64,000 bases of DNA. Origin: Hymenobacter nivis (GTDB taxonomy: Bacteria; Bacteroidota; Bacteroidia; Cytophagales; Hymenobacteraceae). The DNA lies in assembly GCF_006439025.1 (NCBI RefSeq), contig NZ_RCYZ01000009.1:1868-65867 (forward strand), written 5' to 3'. The notes below the pieces were generated by a model that saw only the letters and a program-made list of their open reading frames with translations, made no database searches and had not been told where the DNA came from. Of this stretch, positions 8,908 through 16,691 are shown one piece after another. Made by a program: the position numbers and the translations under genes. Numbering within the stretch: position 1 is the first letter of the stretch; each line of letters starts with the position of its first letter.

Positions 8908-9066
8908 CTAGCGCTTGTGACGGCCTTCGTCGGATACGGTGAGGCGCTTGCGGCCTTTGGCGCGGCGGCGGGCCAGCACGTTGCGGCCGTTAACGGATTC
9001 CATGCGGTTGCGGAAGCCGTGCTTGTTGCGACGCTTGCGCTGCGAAGGTTGGTAGGTGCGTTTCAT
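8908..9066 (-). CDS. rpmH: 50S ribosomal protein L34
   Basis: A 52-residue, very basic protein starting MKRTYQPSQRKRRNKHGFR, the unmistakable L34 sequence, with NGRNVLARRRAKGRKRLTV after it. ATG start at 9066, TAG stop at 8908. It lies inside the 23S rRNA core of the large subunit. A strong promoter lies 28 bp upstream and rnpA follows. The spacer between them (8867-8907) has a short hairpin CTGTTAGC/GCTAACAG. Confidence 0.97.
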   Translation of the reverse strand: MKRTYQPSQRKRRNKHGFRNRMESVNGRNVLARRRAKGRKRLTVSDEGRHKR

Positions 9067-9093
9067 GTCAAATCAAGTTTCGAGTTGGGCCGG

Positions 9094-9125
9094 CAAAGGT
9101 ACGGGTAAGTGCCAAGATTCGCAAG
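9094..9125 (-). promoter_or_regulatory. rpmH promoter
   Basis: Minus-strand CTTG (complement 9122-9125), 20 nt, TACCTTTG (complement 9094-9101), the same arrangement as the rrn promoters. The expected transcription start is about 20-24 nt upstream of the rpmH ATG. Confidence 0.85.
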
Positions 9126-9233
9126 CCCCCGGGCCACAATTGGTTCCGGCGCAACCGCTTGGCCCCAAGCGGTTGCGCCGGGGGCCCTAATTTGGGTGGC
9201 TTCGGATGCCGCTGCTTGCGTATGCAGGGGCCC

Positions 9234-9241
9234 TAGCTTTG
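9234..9241 (+). promoter_or_regulatory. possible -7 box for the M61 peptidase gene
   Basis: TAGCTTTG ends 25 nt before the ATG at 9267. No -33 box at the usual distance; the nearest CTTG (9215-9218) is only 15 nt away, so support is partial. Confidence 0.45.
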
Positions 9242-9266
9242 CCTATCCACCCACCCGCCGCCATCC

Positions 9267-11000
9267 ATGGTTCAGTACCGCGTTTCCTACGAAAACCCGC
9301 TCACGTTTTACCTGCAAGTGGAAATGACGCTGGCCGTGCCCGCCGGGGGCCCTGCGCCGCTGGCGTTGCAGCTGCCCGCCTGGCGCCCGGGCCGCTACGA
9401 GCTGCAAAACTTCGCCCAGAAGATTCAGAAGGTGGAAATAAGCGATGCGGCCACCGGCCATGCCCTACCCTACCGCAAAACCACCAAGGACCGCTGGGAG
9501 GTGGCCAACGCGGCGGGCAAGGAGCTGAAAATTAAGTACAACTTCTACGCCCACCAGATGGACGCGGGCGGCTCGTGGCTCGACGAAACGCAGCTCTATC
9601 TCAACCCCGTGCAGTGCCTGATGTACGCCGAAGGGCGCGAGCTGGAGGAGTGCGAGCTGGCGCTGGCGTTGCCCGAGGGCTGGCAGCTGGCCTGCGGCCT
9701 GCCCCAGGGGGCCCCCAATGTGCTGCAAGCCCAGAACTTCGACCAGCTGGCCGACGCGCCGCTCATCGCCAGCCCCACGCTGGTGCACCAGCAGTACGAG
9801 GCCGGGGGCCTGCCCTTCCACGTGTGGGTGCAGGGCGAGGCGCCGCTGCACTGGCCGCGCGTGCTGGCCGATTTTAAGGCGTTTTCGGAAGAGCAGCTGC
9901 AGCTGTTTCGGGGCTTTCCGGTGGCGGATTACCACTTCCTGAACCAGCTGCTGCCCTACAAGCACTACCACGGCGTGGAACACCACAACTCAACGGTGAT
10001 TACGCTGGGGCCCGCCGAGCTGGTGATGACGGAGGCGCTGTACAAGGAGTTTCTGGGCGTGAGCTGCCACGAGCTGTTCCACACCTGGAACATCAAGAGC
10101 ATCCGGCCCGCCGAGATGCAGCCCTACGACTACGCCCGCGAAAACTATTTCCGCACCTGTTTCATTGCCGAGGGCATCACCACCTATTACGGCGAGTACC
10201 TGCTGGCCCGCAGCCGCGTGCGCACGCCAGCGCAGTACTTCGAGGAACTGGGCGCGGTGCTGCACAAGCACTTCGCCGACGCGGGCCCCAACAACCTCTC
10301 GCTGGCCGACGCCAGCGTGGACCTGTGGCTCGACGGCTACCGGCCCGGCGTGCCCGACCGCAAGGTGTCGGTGTACCACAAGGGGGCCCTGGCGGCGCTG
10401 CTGCTCGACCTCACGCTGCGCCAGCTCTCGGGCCACGCCCGCAGCCTCGACGACGTGATGCGGCGGCTGTACACGGAGTTTGGCCAGACCGGCATTGGCT
10501 ACACCGAGGCCGACTACATCCGCATTGTGGAGGAGGTGGCCGGACGGAAAATGGGGGCCTACTTCGACAAGTTTATCTACGGAATGGAGCCACTGGCCCC
10601 GCCCCTCGACAAAGTACTGCACACCGTGGGCTGCCAACTATTGGTGGCCGAAAATGGCTCGGCCTCCGAAGGGCGCTTCGGCTTCCGCACCGTGGGCCGC
10701 AACGAGCGCACGGAGGTCAGCGGCATCTGGCCCGGCTCGCCGGCCGCAGCCGCCCTCACCGTGGACGATGAAATAGTGGCCGTGAACGGCCGCCGCGTGG
10801 ACCTGAACCTGCAAACCCTGCTCAGCACGGGGGCCCCCAGCTACGAAATCAGCGTGTTTCGCCAGCACCGGCTCGTAACCGTGACGCTGGCCGCGGCGGA
10901 GGGCATCAGCTACGGGCCCCGGTACTCGGTGGCCAAGCTGGCCGAGGCCGATACGGCCCAGCGCGAGGGGTTTGCCAAATGGCTGGGCTGGGAGTTCTAA
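9267..11000 (+). CDS. M61 family metallopeptidase with C-terminal PDZ domain
   Basis: 577 residues. N-terminal beta-rich domain (1-180), then the catalytic domain with zinc motif HELFH at 268-272 (GVSCHELFHTWNIKSIRP) and the third ligand likely Glu302 (FIAEGITTYYGEY). A PDZ domain (about 475-540) carries VSGIWPGSPAAAAL and VDDEIVAVNG. This matches the M61 glycyl-aminopeptidase family. No clear signal peptide, so probably cytoplasmic or unusually exported. It stands alone, followed by an inverted repeat and a terminator. Confidence 0.93.
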   Translation: MVQYRVSYENPLTFYLQVEMTLAVPAGGPAPLALQLPAWRPGRYELQNFAQKIQKVEISDAATGHALPYRKTTKDRWEVANAAGKELKIKYNFYAHQMDAGGSWLDETQLYLNPVQCLMYAEGRELEECELALALPEGWQLACGLPQGAPNVLQAQNFDQLADAPLIASPTLVHQQYEAGGLPFHVWVQGEAPLHWPRVLADFKAFSEEQLQLFRGFPVADYHFLNQLLPYKHYHGVEHHNSTVITLGPAELVMTEALYKEFLGVSCHELFHTWNIKSIRPAEMQPYDYARENYFRTCFIAEGITTYYGEYLLARSRVRTPAQYFEELGAVLHKHFADAGPNNLSLADASVDLWLDGYRPGVPDRKVSVYHKGALAALLLDLTLRQLSGHARSLDDVMRRLYTEFGQTGIGYTEADYIRIVEEVAGRKMGAYFDKFIYGMEPLAPPLDKVLHTVGCQLLVAENGSASEGRFGFRTVGRNERTEVSGIWPGSPAAAALTVDDEIVAVNGRRVDLNLQTLLSTGAPSYEISVFRQHRLVTVTLAAAEGISYGPRYSVAKLAEADTAQREGFAKWLGWEF

Positions 11001-11017
11001 CTGAACATCAAAGTAGA

Positions 11018-11095
11018 GTGCGGGGCTTGCCCCCGCCCGTCGTTGAACAGAACGGTTGAAACAGTGTGAACGGAGGGCGGGGGCAAGCCCCGCAC
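11018..11095. repeat. 21-bp perfect inverted repeat, 36-nt spacer
   Basis: The left arm (11018-11038, beginning GTGCGGGGCTTGCCCCCG) is the exact complement of the right arm (11075-11095). It lies just after the M61 stop, lacks a T tract, and is distinct from the true terminator at 11141. The form suggests a dispersed palindromic intergenic element. Confidence 0.8.
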
Positions 11096-11140
11096 CCTGC
11101 TGCGCTTTCGCATTTCACTATTTCAATAGGCAAAACGAAT

Positions 11141-11182
11141 ACTAAAAGGCCCCGCTGGATTCGTCCAGCGGGGCCTTTTAGT
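11141..11182. terminator. bidirectional hairpin terminator
   Basis: ACTAAAAGGCCCCGCTGGA (11141-11159) and its exact complement (11164-11182) flank a TTCG loop, with A and T runs on the two sides. It serves both the M61 gene and the convergent small gene ending at 11204. Confidence 0.9.
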
Positions 11183-11203
11183 ATTACTACAGAGTACCAG
11201 CAA

Positions 11204-11458
11204 CTAGTGGTCTTTGCTGTTGTCGGCGCCCTTTTTCATGGGGCCCTTATTTACCGACATGGGCTTGTTGTTCTGGGGGTTGTTGCGAATATTTTGCACG
11301 CCGTGGCCGGCGCTGTTGCCATCGGTGGTGTTGCCGTGGGCCGACACGTCGGTGGTATTGGGGCTTTGCACTTGCGTGCTTTTGCGGCCAGTATTAGCGG
11401 CGGGGTTCACTGACGTTTTATCGTTCGTGAGGTCGGTTTCTTTTTTGGATAAGGACAT
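11204..11458 (-). CDS. small hydrophilic, probably disordered protein (84 aa)
   Basis: 84 residues starting MSLSKKETDLTNDKTSVNPA, rich in Asn, Thr, Ser, Lys and Gly, with no hydrophobic stretch and no cysteine. The composition differs from the Ala/Pro/Arg-rich shadow frames of this GC-rich DNA, and the frame ends 22 bp from a strong bidirectional terminator, both favouring a real gene. No family recognised; the composition recalls small stress-linked hydrophilic proteins, which is only inference. Confidence 0.6.
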   Translation of the reverse strand: MSLSKKETDLTNDKTSVNPAANTGRKSTQVQSPNTTDVSAHGNTTDGNSAGHGVQNIRNNPQNNKPMSVNKGPMKKGADNSKDH

Positions 11459-11531
11459 GGCGACGGGGGTTTGCGGTGGGAGATATAAGGTGTACCGGTC
11501 TCACCGCAAAAGGGTTGCGCCGCCGGGAGCC

Positions 11532-12464
11532 CTAGCTGGCGGGCTCCAGGGCCGGCTCCACGCGCACCAGCTCGGCGAATTGAGCTTCGCGAGCTTCAAT
11601 CTCTCCGGCCGTGAGGTTGAGCAGGCGCTCGGTGCCGAACTTCTCGACGCAGAACGAGGCCATGGCCGAGCCGTGGATAACGGCGCGCTTCATGTTTTCA
11701 AAGCTGATGTCGTCGGTGGCGGCCAGGTAGCCGATGAAGCCGCCCGCGAAGGTGTCGCCGGCGCCGGTCGGGTCGAACACTTCTTCCAGCGGCATGGCCG
11801 GGGCGTAGAACATCTTGGTTTTGTGGAACAGCAGGGCCCCGTGCTCACCCTTCTTGATGATGAGGTATTTGGGGCCCATGGCCTGAATTTTCTTGGCCGC
11901 TTTCACCAGCGAGTGCTCACCGGAAAGCTGGCGCGCCTCCTCATCGTTGATGCTAAGCACGTCCACCATTTCGATGGTGGCCAGCAGCTCTTCCAGGGCC
12001 ACGTCCATCCAGAAGTTCATCGTGTCCATCACAATCAGCTTGGGCCGGTTGACGAGGCGCTGGATAACGAGGCGCTGCACGGCGGGCGTCAGGTTGCCCA
12101 GCATCAGGTACTTGCAGTCCTGATAGCCATCGGGGATGGTGGGATCGAAATCGGCCAGCACGTTCAGCTCGGTGGCCAGGGTTTCGCGCGAGTTGAGGTC
12201 TTGCGAGTACTTGCCCGACCAGAAAAACGACTTCTCGCCGGCCTTGATTTGCAGGCCTTCGGTGTCCACGCCGTGCGTTTCGAGCAGCTGAATATCGGAC
12301 TGGGCGAAATCGTCGCCCACCACGGCCACGATGTTCACGGGCTTGAGCGAGTACGAAGCCGAGAGGCCAATGTATGTAGCGGCCCCACCGACGATTTTAT
12401 CGGTTTTGCCAAATGGGGTTTCGAGGGCATCGAAGGCAACGGTACCGATGACGAGTAGGCTCAT
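11532..12464 (-). CDS. PfkB family sugar kinase
   Basis: 310 residues from the ATG at 12464 (MSLLVIGTVAFDALETPFGK). The frame stays open farther upstream, but that part runs through tRNA-His and its terminator and is not coding. It carries GGAATYIGLSAS near the N-terminus and the C-terminal signature DPTGAGDTFAGGFIGYL, whose Asp is the catalytic base of the ribokinase/PfkB fold. Substrate unknown (sugar or nucleoside). It follows tRNA-His on the same strand but is separated by a terminator. Confidence 0.88.
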   Translation of the reverse strand: MSLLVIGTVAFDALETPFGKTDKIVGGAATYIGLSASYSLKPVNIVAVVGDDFAQSDIQLLETHGVDTEGLQIKAGEKSFFWSGKYSQDLNSRETLATELNVLADFDPTIPDGYQDCKYLMLGNLTPAVQRLVIQRLVNRPKLIVMDTMNFWMDVALEELLATIEMVDVLSINDEEARQLSGEHSLVKAAKKIQAMGPKYLIIKKGEHGALLFHKTKMFYAPAMPLEEVFDPTGAGDTFAGGFIGYLAATDDISFENMKRAVIHGSAMASFCVEKFGTERLLNLTAGEIEAREAQFAELVRVEPALEPAS

Positions 12465-12563
12465 TAGAAAGCGTTTAAAGGAGATGGGATGATTGGGAAG
12501 GTTGAGCGGCGGCGGGGGCCCGGGTAATTGGCTGGGGGCCCCACCGGGCTTAAGACACGGCAA

Positions 12564-12602
12564 TAAATAAAAAAGTCCCCGGAATGACTTCCGGGGACTT
12601 TT
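12564..12602 (-). terminator. hairpin terminator after tRNA-His
   Basis: AAGTCCCCGGAA (12573-12584), loop TGAC, TTCCGGGGACTT (12589-12600), with a T run on the minus strand. It lies 8 bp past the tRNA 3' end. Confidence 0.9.
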
Positions 12603-12609
12603 AGCTAAG

Positions 12610-12684
12610 GGTAAATAATGGGGCTCGAACCCACGACCTCCGGAATCACAATCCGGCGCTCTAACCAGCTGAGCTATATCTACC
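12610..12684 (-). tRNA. tRNA-His(GTG)
   Basis: The minus strand folds into a full cloverleaf: acceptor GTAGATA/TATTTAC, D arm GCTC...GAGC, anticodon arm CCGGA-TTGTGAT-TCCGG with anticodon GTG (complement 12647-12649), T arm GTGGG-TTCGAGC-CCCAT. An encoded G at -1 (12684) faces C73 (12610), the tRNA-His hallmark read by histidyl-tRNA synthetase. CCA is not encoded: TTA follows. Confidence 0.96.
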
Positions 12685-12702
12685 AGGTGGTTTTTGGTGC
12701 TG

Positions 12703-12734
12703 CAAAGATAGGAAAAGATGCGGTAGCGGGCAAA
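12703..12734 (-). promoter_or_regulatory. tRNA-His promoter
   Basis: Minus-strand TTTG (complement 12731-12734), 20 nt, TATCTTTG (complement 12703-12710), 18 nt upstream of the tRNA 5' end. It overlaps the divergent upstream region of the helicase gene. Confidence 0.85.
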
Positions 12735-12773
12735 AAAACTTCGTGCGCACGCCAAATACCCGACCTTTGCGGG

Positions 12774-14183
12774 ATGGAACCCACTGCTGCCCCGTCGTTC
12801 AACGATTTCAAACTCAACAAACAATTGCTTACGGCCGTGGCCGAAGCCGGCTTCACCGAGCCCACGCCGGTGCAGGCCCAAACCATTCCGCTGCTGCTGG
12901 CCGGGCACGATTTGCTCGGCATTGCCCAGACCGGCACGGGCAAAACGGCCGCCTTCGGCCTGCCCTTGCTGATGAAGGTGAAGTACGCCCAGGGCGTGAA
13001 CCCGCGGGCCCTGGTGCTGGCCCCCACCCGCGAGCTGGCCATGCAAATTGAGACCCACCTCAAGGCGCTGGCTACGCAGACCGACTTGCGCATTTTTGCC
13101 ATTTACGGCGGCCTGGGGCCTAAAACCCAGATTGAAACTATTGCCCAGGGCGTGGACATCCTGATTGCCACGCCGGGCCGACTAATGGAGATTTACCTCA
13201 AGGGGGCCCTGCTGCTGAAGGACTTGAAGACACTGGTGCTCGACGAGGCCGACAAGATGATGGATATGGGCTTCATGCCCCAGATTCGGCGCATCCTGGA
13301 AATCATCCCGCGCAAGCGCCAGAACATCCTATTTTCGGCCACCATGCCCGAGCGGGTGACCTTGCTGAGCGAGGAGTTCCTGGAGTTTCCGGTGCGGGTG
13401 GAGGTGACGCCGCCGGCCCAAACAGCCTCCACGGTGACGCAGACGCTGTACCAGGCCCCCAACTTGCTCACCAAGATCAACCTGCTGCACTTTTTACTGC
13501 ACCGCGACCAGGAAACCATGACGCGCGTGCTGCTCTTCACCCGCACCAAAGAGCACGCCGACCAAGTGGCGCACTTCCTGGAGCGCAAGGCCCCCGCGGG
13601 CGAGGTGCGCGTGATCCACGGCAACAAGGGCCAGAACGCGCGCATCAACAGCATGGAATCGTTTCGGGCCGGGGAGGTGCGCTACTTGGTGGCCACCGAC
13701 GTAGCGGCCCGCGGCATCGACGTGCCGCAGGTGAGCCACGTCATCAACTTCGACGTGCCCATCATCCACGACGACTACGTGCACCGCATCGGGCGCACGG
13801 GCCGGGCCCTGCACACGGGCGCGGCCATCACCTTCGCCAACGAGGCCGAGATGGTGCACGTGGCGGAGATTGAGCAGCTCATCAACCAGACCATCGAGCT
13901 GGTGCCCCTGCCCGAGGAGGTGAAGGTGGAGGAAACCCCCTTCGAGGAGCAGCAGACCATGAGCCGCGAGCTGGACGACCGCCGCAAGCTGCTCGACCCC
14001 GATTTTAAGGGTGCTTTCCACGAGCGCAAGGAGTGGATCAAGCCCGGCGAAACCATCGACAAGCGCACGGGCAAAGTGTTTCAGGCCGGCAAGAAGAAAA
14101 GCTCCAAGGGCGCCAAGGCCAACCCCGGCAAAAAGGGCGCCTCCGCCCCCGGCGTGAAAGCCCTGAAGCGCCGCGGCCGGTAG
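12774..14183 (+). CDS. DEAD-box ATP-dependent RNA helicase (RhlE-like)
   Basis: 469 residues from the ATG at 12774. Q motif around FNDF...PTPVQ (Gln34), Walker A AQTGTGKT 51-58, APTREL 83-88, TPGR 133-136, DEAD 157-160, SAT 188-190, and HRIGRTGR 337-344. The C-terminal 60 residues are Lys/Gly-rich, a basic RNA-binding tail common in RhlE/CsdA-type enzymes. It unwinds RNA in ribosome assembly or decay. Only 4 nt separate a GACCTTTG box (12762-12769) from the ATG, so the mRNA may be leaderless. Divergent from tRNA-His. Confidence 0.93.
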   Translation: MEPTAAPSFNDFKLNKQLLTAVAEAGFTEPTPVQAQTIPLLLAGHDLLGIAQTGTGKTAAFGLPLLMKVKYAQGVNPRALVLAPTRELAMQIETHLKALATQTDLRIFAIYGGLGPKTQIETIAQGVDILIATPGRLMEIYLKGALLLKDLKTLVLDEADKMMDMGFMPQIRRILEIIPRKRQNILFSATMPERVTLLSEEFLEFPVRVEVTPPAQTASTVTQTLYQAPNLLTKINLLHFLLHRDQETMTRVLLFTRTKEHADQVAHFLERKAPAGEVRVIHGNKGQNARINSMESFRAGEVRYLVATDVAARGIDVPQVSHVINFDVPIIHDDYVHRIGRTGRALHTGAAITFANEAEMVHVAEIEQLINQTIELVPLPEEVKVEETPFEEQQTMSRELDDRRKLLDPDFKGAFHERKEWIKPGETIDKRTGKVFQAGKKKSSKGAKANPGKKGASAPGVKALKRRGR

Positions 14184-14221
14184 CTTTTCTGCCGCCTTCG
14201 GGCCATGCGAAGCAGCTTACA

Positions 14222-14257
14222 AAAAAAGCTCCCCGGCCGCGGCCGGGGAGCTTTTTT
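14222..14257. terminator. bidirectional hairpin terminator
   Basis: AAAAAAGCTCCCCGGCC and its exact complement around GC, with A and T runs at the ends, between the convergent helicase and aquaporin genes. Confidence 0.93.
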
Positions 14258-14274
14258 ATGCGCCGGGGCCCTAC

Positions 14275-15135
14275 TTATGCTTCGGGCCGGGGCGCGGGCG
14301 TGCTGGTGGTCACGTCGCCGATAGTGGTAGTGGCGCGGGAAATGCGCTGGGCAACCGAGGCCACGGGCTCGGCACCTTCGCTGCCAGTGAGCCACTGGTA
14401 ACTGCCTCCGGCCAGGGCCGCGCCCAGCAGCGGCGCCACCCAAAACAGCCACACCTGCTGCAGCGCCACGCCGCCCAGGATAAGGGCGGGGCCCAACGAG
14501 CGGGCCGGGTTTACGGAGGTATTGGTGACGGGAATGCTGAGCAGGTGAATGAGCGTCAGGCCCAGGCCAATGGCGATGGGGCCAAAGCCTTTGGCCGCAC
14601 GCGAATCGGTGGCCCCCAGGATGATGTAGAGAAAGAGCATGGTGAGCACCGTTTCGGTGACGAAGCAGGCCAGCAGCGAGTACCCGCCAGGCGAAGCCGC
14701 GCCGTACCCATTGGCGGCCAGGCCGTTGACGCTAGAGCTATACGTGGGCGAGCCCGACGCAATAACGTAGAGCAGCCCCGCGCCGGCCAGCCCGCCCACC
14801 ACTTGCGCCGCCCAGTAGGGCAGCAAGAAGCGCCCGCTAAAGCGCCCGCCCAGCCACAACCCCAGGCTAACGGCCGGGTTGAAGTGGCCCCCTGAAATGT
14901 GGCCGAACGCAAACGCCATCGTGAGCACCGTCAGGCCAAAGGCCAGCGACACGCCCAGCAGGCCAATGCCCACCTTGGGGAACCCGGCCGCCAGCACGGC
15001 GCTGCCGCAGCCCCCCAGCACCAGCCAAAAGGTACCGATAAATTCTACTGCCAGGCGACGCGATAGCGCGGCCTGGACGGGGGCCGGCTCGTCGGGTAGA
15101 AAAGCTGTTGCGGTGGGTAAATAAGTTGTGCTCAT
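14275..15135 (-). CDS. aquaporin (MIP family channel)
   Basis: 286 residues with six TM segments and the two half-helix NPA motifs: GHISGGHFNPAVSLGLWLGG in the first half and TNTSVNPARSLGPALI in the second. The residues around the filter (His in GHFNPA region and Arg after the second NPA) match water-specific AqpZ more than glycerol channels, though the subtype is inferred. A 30-residue soluble N-terminus precedes TM1. ATG start at 15135. Confidence 0.92.
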   Translation of the reverse strand: MSTTYLPTATAFLPDEPAPVQAALSRRLAVEFIGTFWLVLGGCGSAVLAAGFPKVGIGLLGVSLAFGLTVLTMAFAFGHISGGHFNPAVSLGLWLGGRFSGRFLLPYWAAQVVGGLAGAGLLYVIASGSPTYSSSVNGLAANGYGAASPGGYSLLACFVTETVLTMLFLYIILGATDSRAAKGFGPIAIGLGLTLIHLLSIPVTNTSVNPARSLGPALILGGVALQQVWLFWVAPLLGAALAGGSYQWLTGSEGAEPVASVAQRISRATTTIGDVTTSTPAPRPEA

Positions 15136-15244
15136 GGGTGGGACGAAGGGATGAAAATTAGATTTTCGCCCCTATACGCGCCGGCCATTGGCTCGACTAA
15201 GTTTCCAGCCGAAACGCAATTGTCTTTTAATGCTGGGCCCCGGG

Positions 15245-15691
15245 CTAGTGGTGGATGAGGTGGCCGAATTTGATGCTGGCCAGTGTGAGCACGCCGCCCC
15301 AAAACACTGCGCTCCAGAGCATATGCAGCAGGATGCGGCCGCGCGGCACGCCCAGCAGCGTGGCGATAACCGTGCCCCCGATGGGCGAGAGCAGCACCGG
15401 CGTGAGGAACGCAATACCGCCCATGCCGAAGCGCCGGAACACCTTGATGATGTTGCGCGAACGCGTCGAGAAGATGGGGGCCCGCCGCAGCCGCCGCTGC
15501 TGCTGCTTGTGCCGCACCCACACCCGCCCCACGCCCGAGATAATGACCACCGTGGTCATCATGCCCGCAACGGTGAGCAGCAGCGTGAGGGCAAACGGCA
15601 GGCCCATCGACACTCCGGCCAGGGGGCCGCCCAAAAACTTCACCATGCTCAGCAGGAACACGGAAGCGTATTTAAAGGCGTGGGGGAGCAC
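15245..15691 (-). CDS. small integral membrane protein
   Basis: 148 residues with about four hydrophobic segments: two near the N-terminus, then a basic loop WVRHKQQQRRLRR, then RRFGMGGIAFLTPVLLSPIG and a C-terminal pair. The RFG...P...G...LG pattern recalls the small multidrug export/SNARE-associated membrane families, but the match is loose. GTG start at 15691. It stands between aquaporin and upp on the same strand with gaps near 100 bp. Confidence 0.65.
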   Translation of the reverse strand: MLPHAFKYASVFLLSMVKFLGGPLAGVSMGLPFALTLLLTVAGMMTTVVIISGVGRVWVRHKQQQRRLRRAPIFSTRSRNIIKVFRRFGMGGIAFLTPVLLSPIGGTVIATLLGVPRGRILLHMLWSAVFWGGVLTLASIKFGHLIHH

Positions 15692-15779
15692 GGCAGGGGG
15701 TTAGGAGAAACGACGGACGAAAGGCAAAAACCCCGCCAGCAGGTAAAGGTACCCCCGGCGGCGGGCCGGGGCCGGGGCC

Positions 15780-16481
15780 CTAAATTTTGCTACCGAAGGA
15801 TAAATCGCCGGCGTCGCCCAGGCCGGGGATGATGTAGGCCTGGTCGTTGAGGCGCTCGTCGATGGCGGCCACCCAGAGCTGGGCTTCGGGAATTTCGCGG
15901 GCCACGTAGGCCAGGCCCTCGGGCGAGGCAATGACGGCCGCGATGTGCACCTGCCGCGGCGTGCCGAAGCGCAGCATGGCCCGGTAGGTTTGCACCAGGC
16001 TTTTGCCGGTGGCCAGCATGGGGTCGGCCAGGATGAGCACCCGCTCGTCGAGGCTGGGGGCCGAGAGGTAGTCCACCTGCACCGTTACCTGGGCCGTGCC
16101 CTCGACGCGGTAGGCCGCCACGAAGGCGCTGGGGCTCTGGTCGAAGTAGTTCAGGAAGCCCTGGTGGAAGGGCAGGCCGGCCCGCAGCACGGTGGCCAGC
16201 ACGGGGAAATCGTGCAGCAGCTTGCCGGTGGTCTCGGCCAGGGGCGTCTGGATGGTTTTGTCGGTGTAGCTGAGGTGGGCGCTGATGCGGTAGGCGATGA
16301 TTTCGCCCAGCCGCTGCAGGTTGCGGCGGAAGCGCAGGCTGTCCTTCTGCACCTCGCGGTCGCGCAGCTCGGCCAGGAAATGGTTGGCGATGCTGGGCTC
16401 GGCGCACACCTCGTGCACACGGGGGTTAGCCTCAGCGGTGGGAGCAGTTTCGGGGGCGGGAACGGGCGGAATGGCGGCCAT
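15780..16481 (-). CDS. upp: uracil phosphoribosyltransferase
   Basis: 233 residues from the ATG at 16481; an upstream in-frame extension is not family-like. The PRPP-binding signature VLILADPMLATGKSLVQTY, the ATVLRAGLPFHQG flap region and the uracil-binding C-terminal YIIPGLGDAGD identify Upp, which makes UMP from uracil and PRPP in pyrimidine salvage. The first 25 or so residues (PPVPAPETAPTAEA) are an unusual disordered extension. Monocistronic. Confidence 0.94.
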   Translation of the reverse strand: MAAIPPVPAPETAPTAEANPRVHEVCAEPSIANHFLAELRDREVQKDSLRFRRNLQRLGEIIAYRISAHLSYTDKTIQTPLAETTGKLLHDFPVLATVLRAGLPFHQGFLNYFDQSPSAFVAAYRVEGTAQVTVQVDYLSAPSLDERVLILADPMLATGKSLVQTYRAMLRFGTPRQVHIAAVIASPEGLAYVAREIPEAQLWVAAIDERLNDQAYIIPGLGDAGDLSFGSKI

Positions 16482-16691
16482 GCGGCGGGAAATTTTGGAA
16501 AGAAAAAAGCTGGCCGGCCAAGCGCCTACCGCGTCCCGAAGTTGGCACAAAAACCCCCAATGCCCAAAGGCCCCCGCCCGGCGGGCCCCCCAGGCAAGGG
16601 CCCCCGCGCTGCCAACGGCCGCTTGCGTAGGTTTGTTAATTAATGGGTGCGGCGCGCAATGACCTTGGCTTTACTGAGTTGATTATTCTAT

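Noticed and set aside
12465..13058. Upstream extension of the PfkB frame.
   Set aside because: It runs through the tRNA-His gene, its terminator and the helicase start; the conserved N-terminus begins at ATG 12464.
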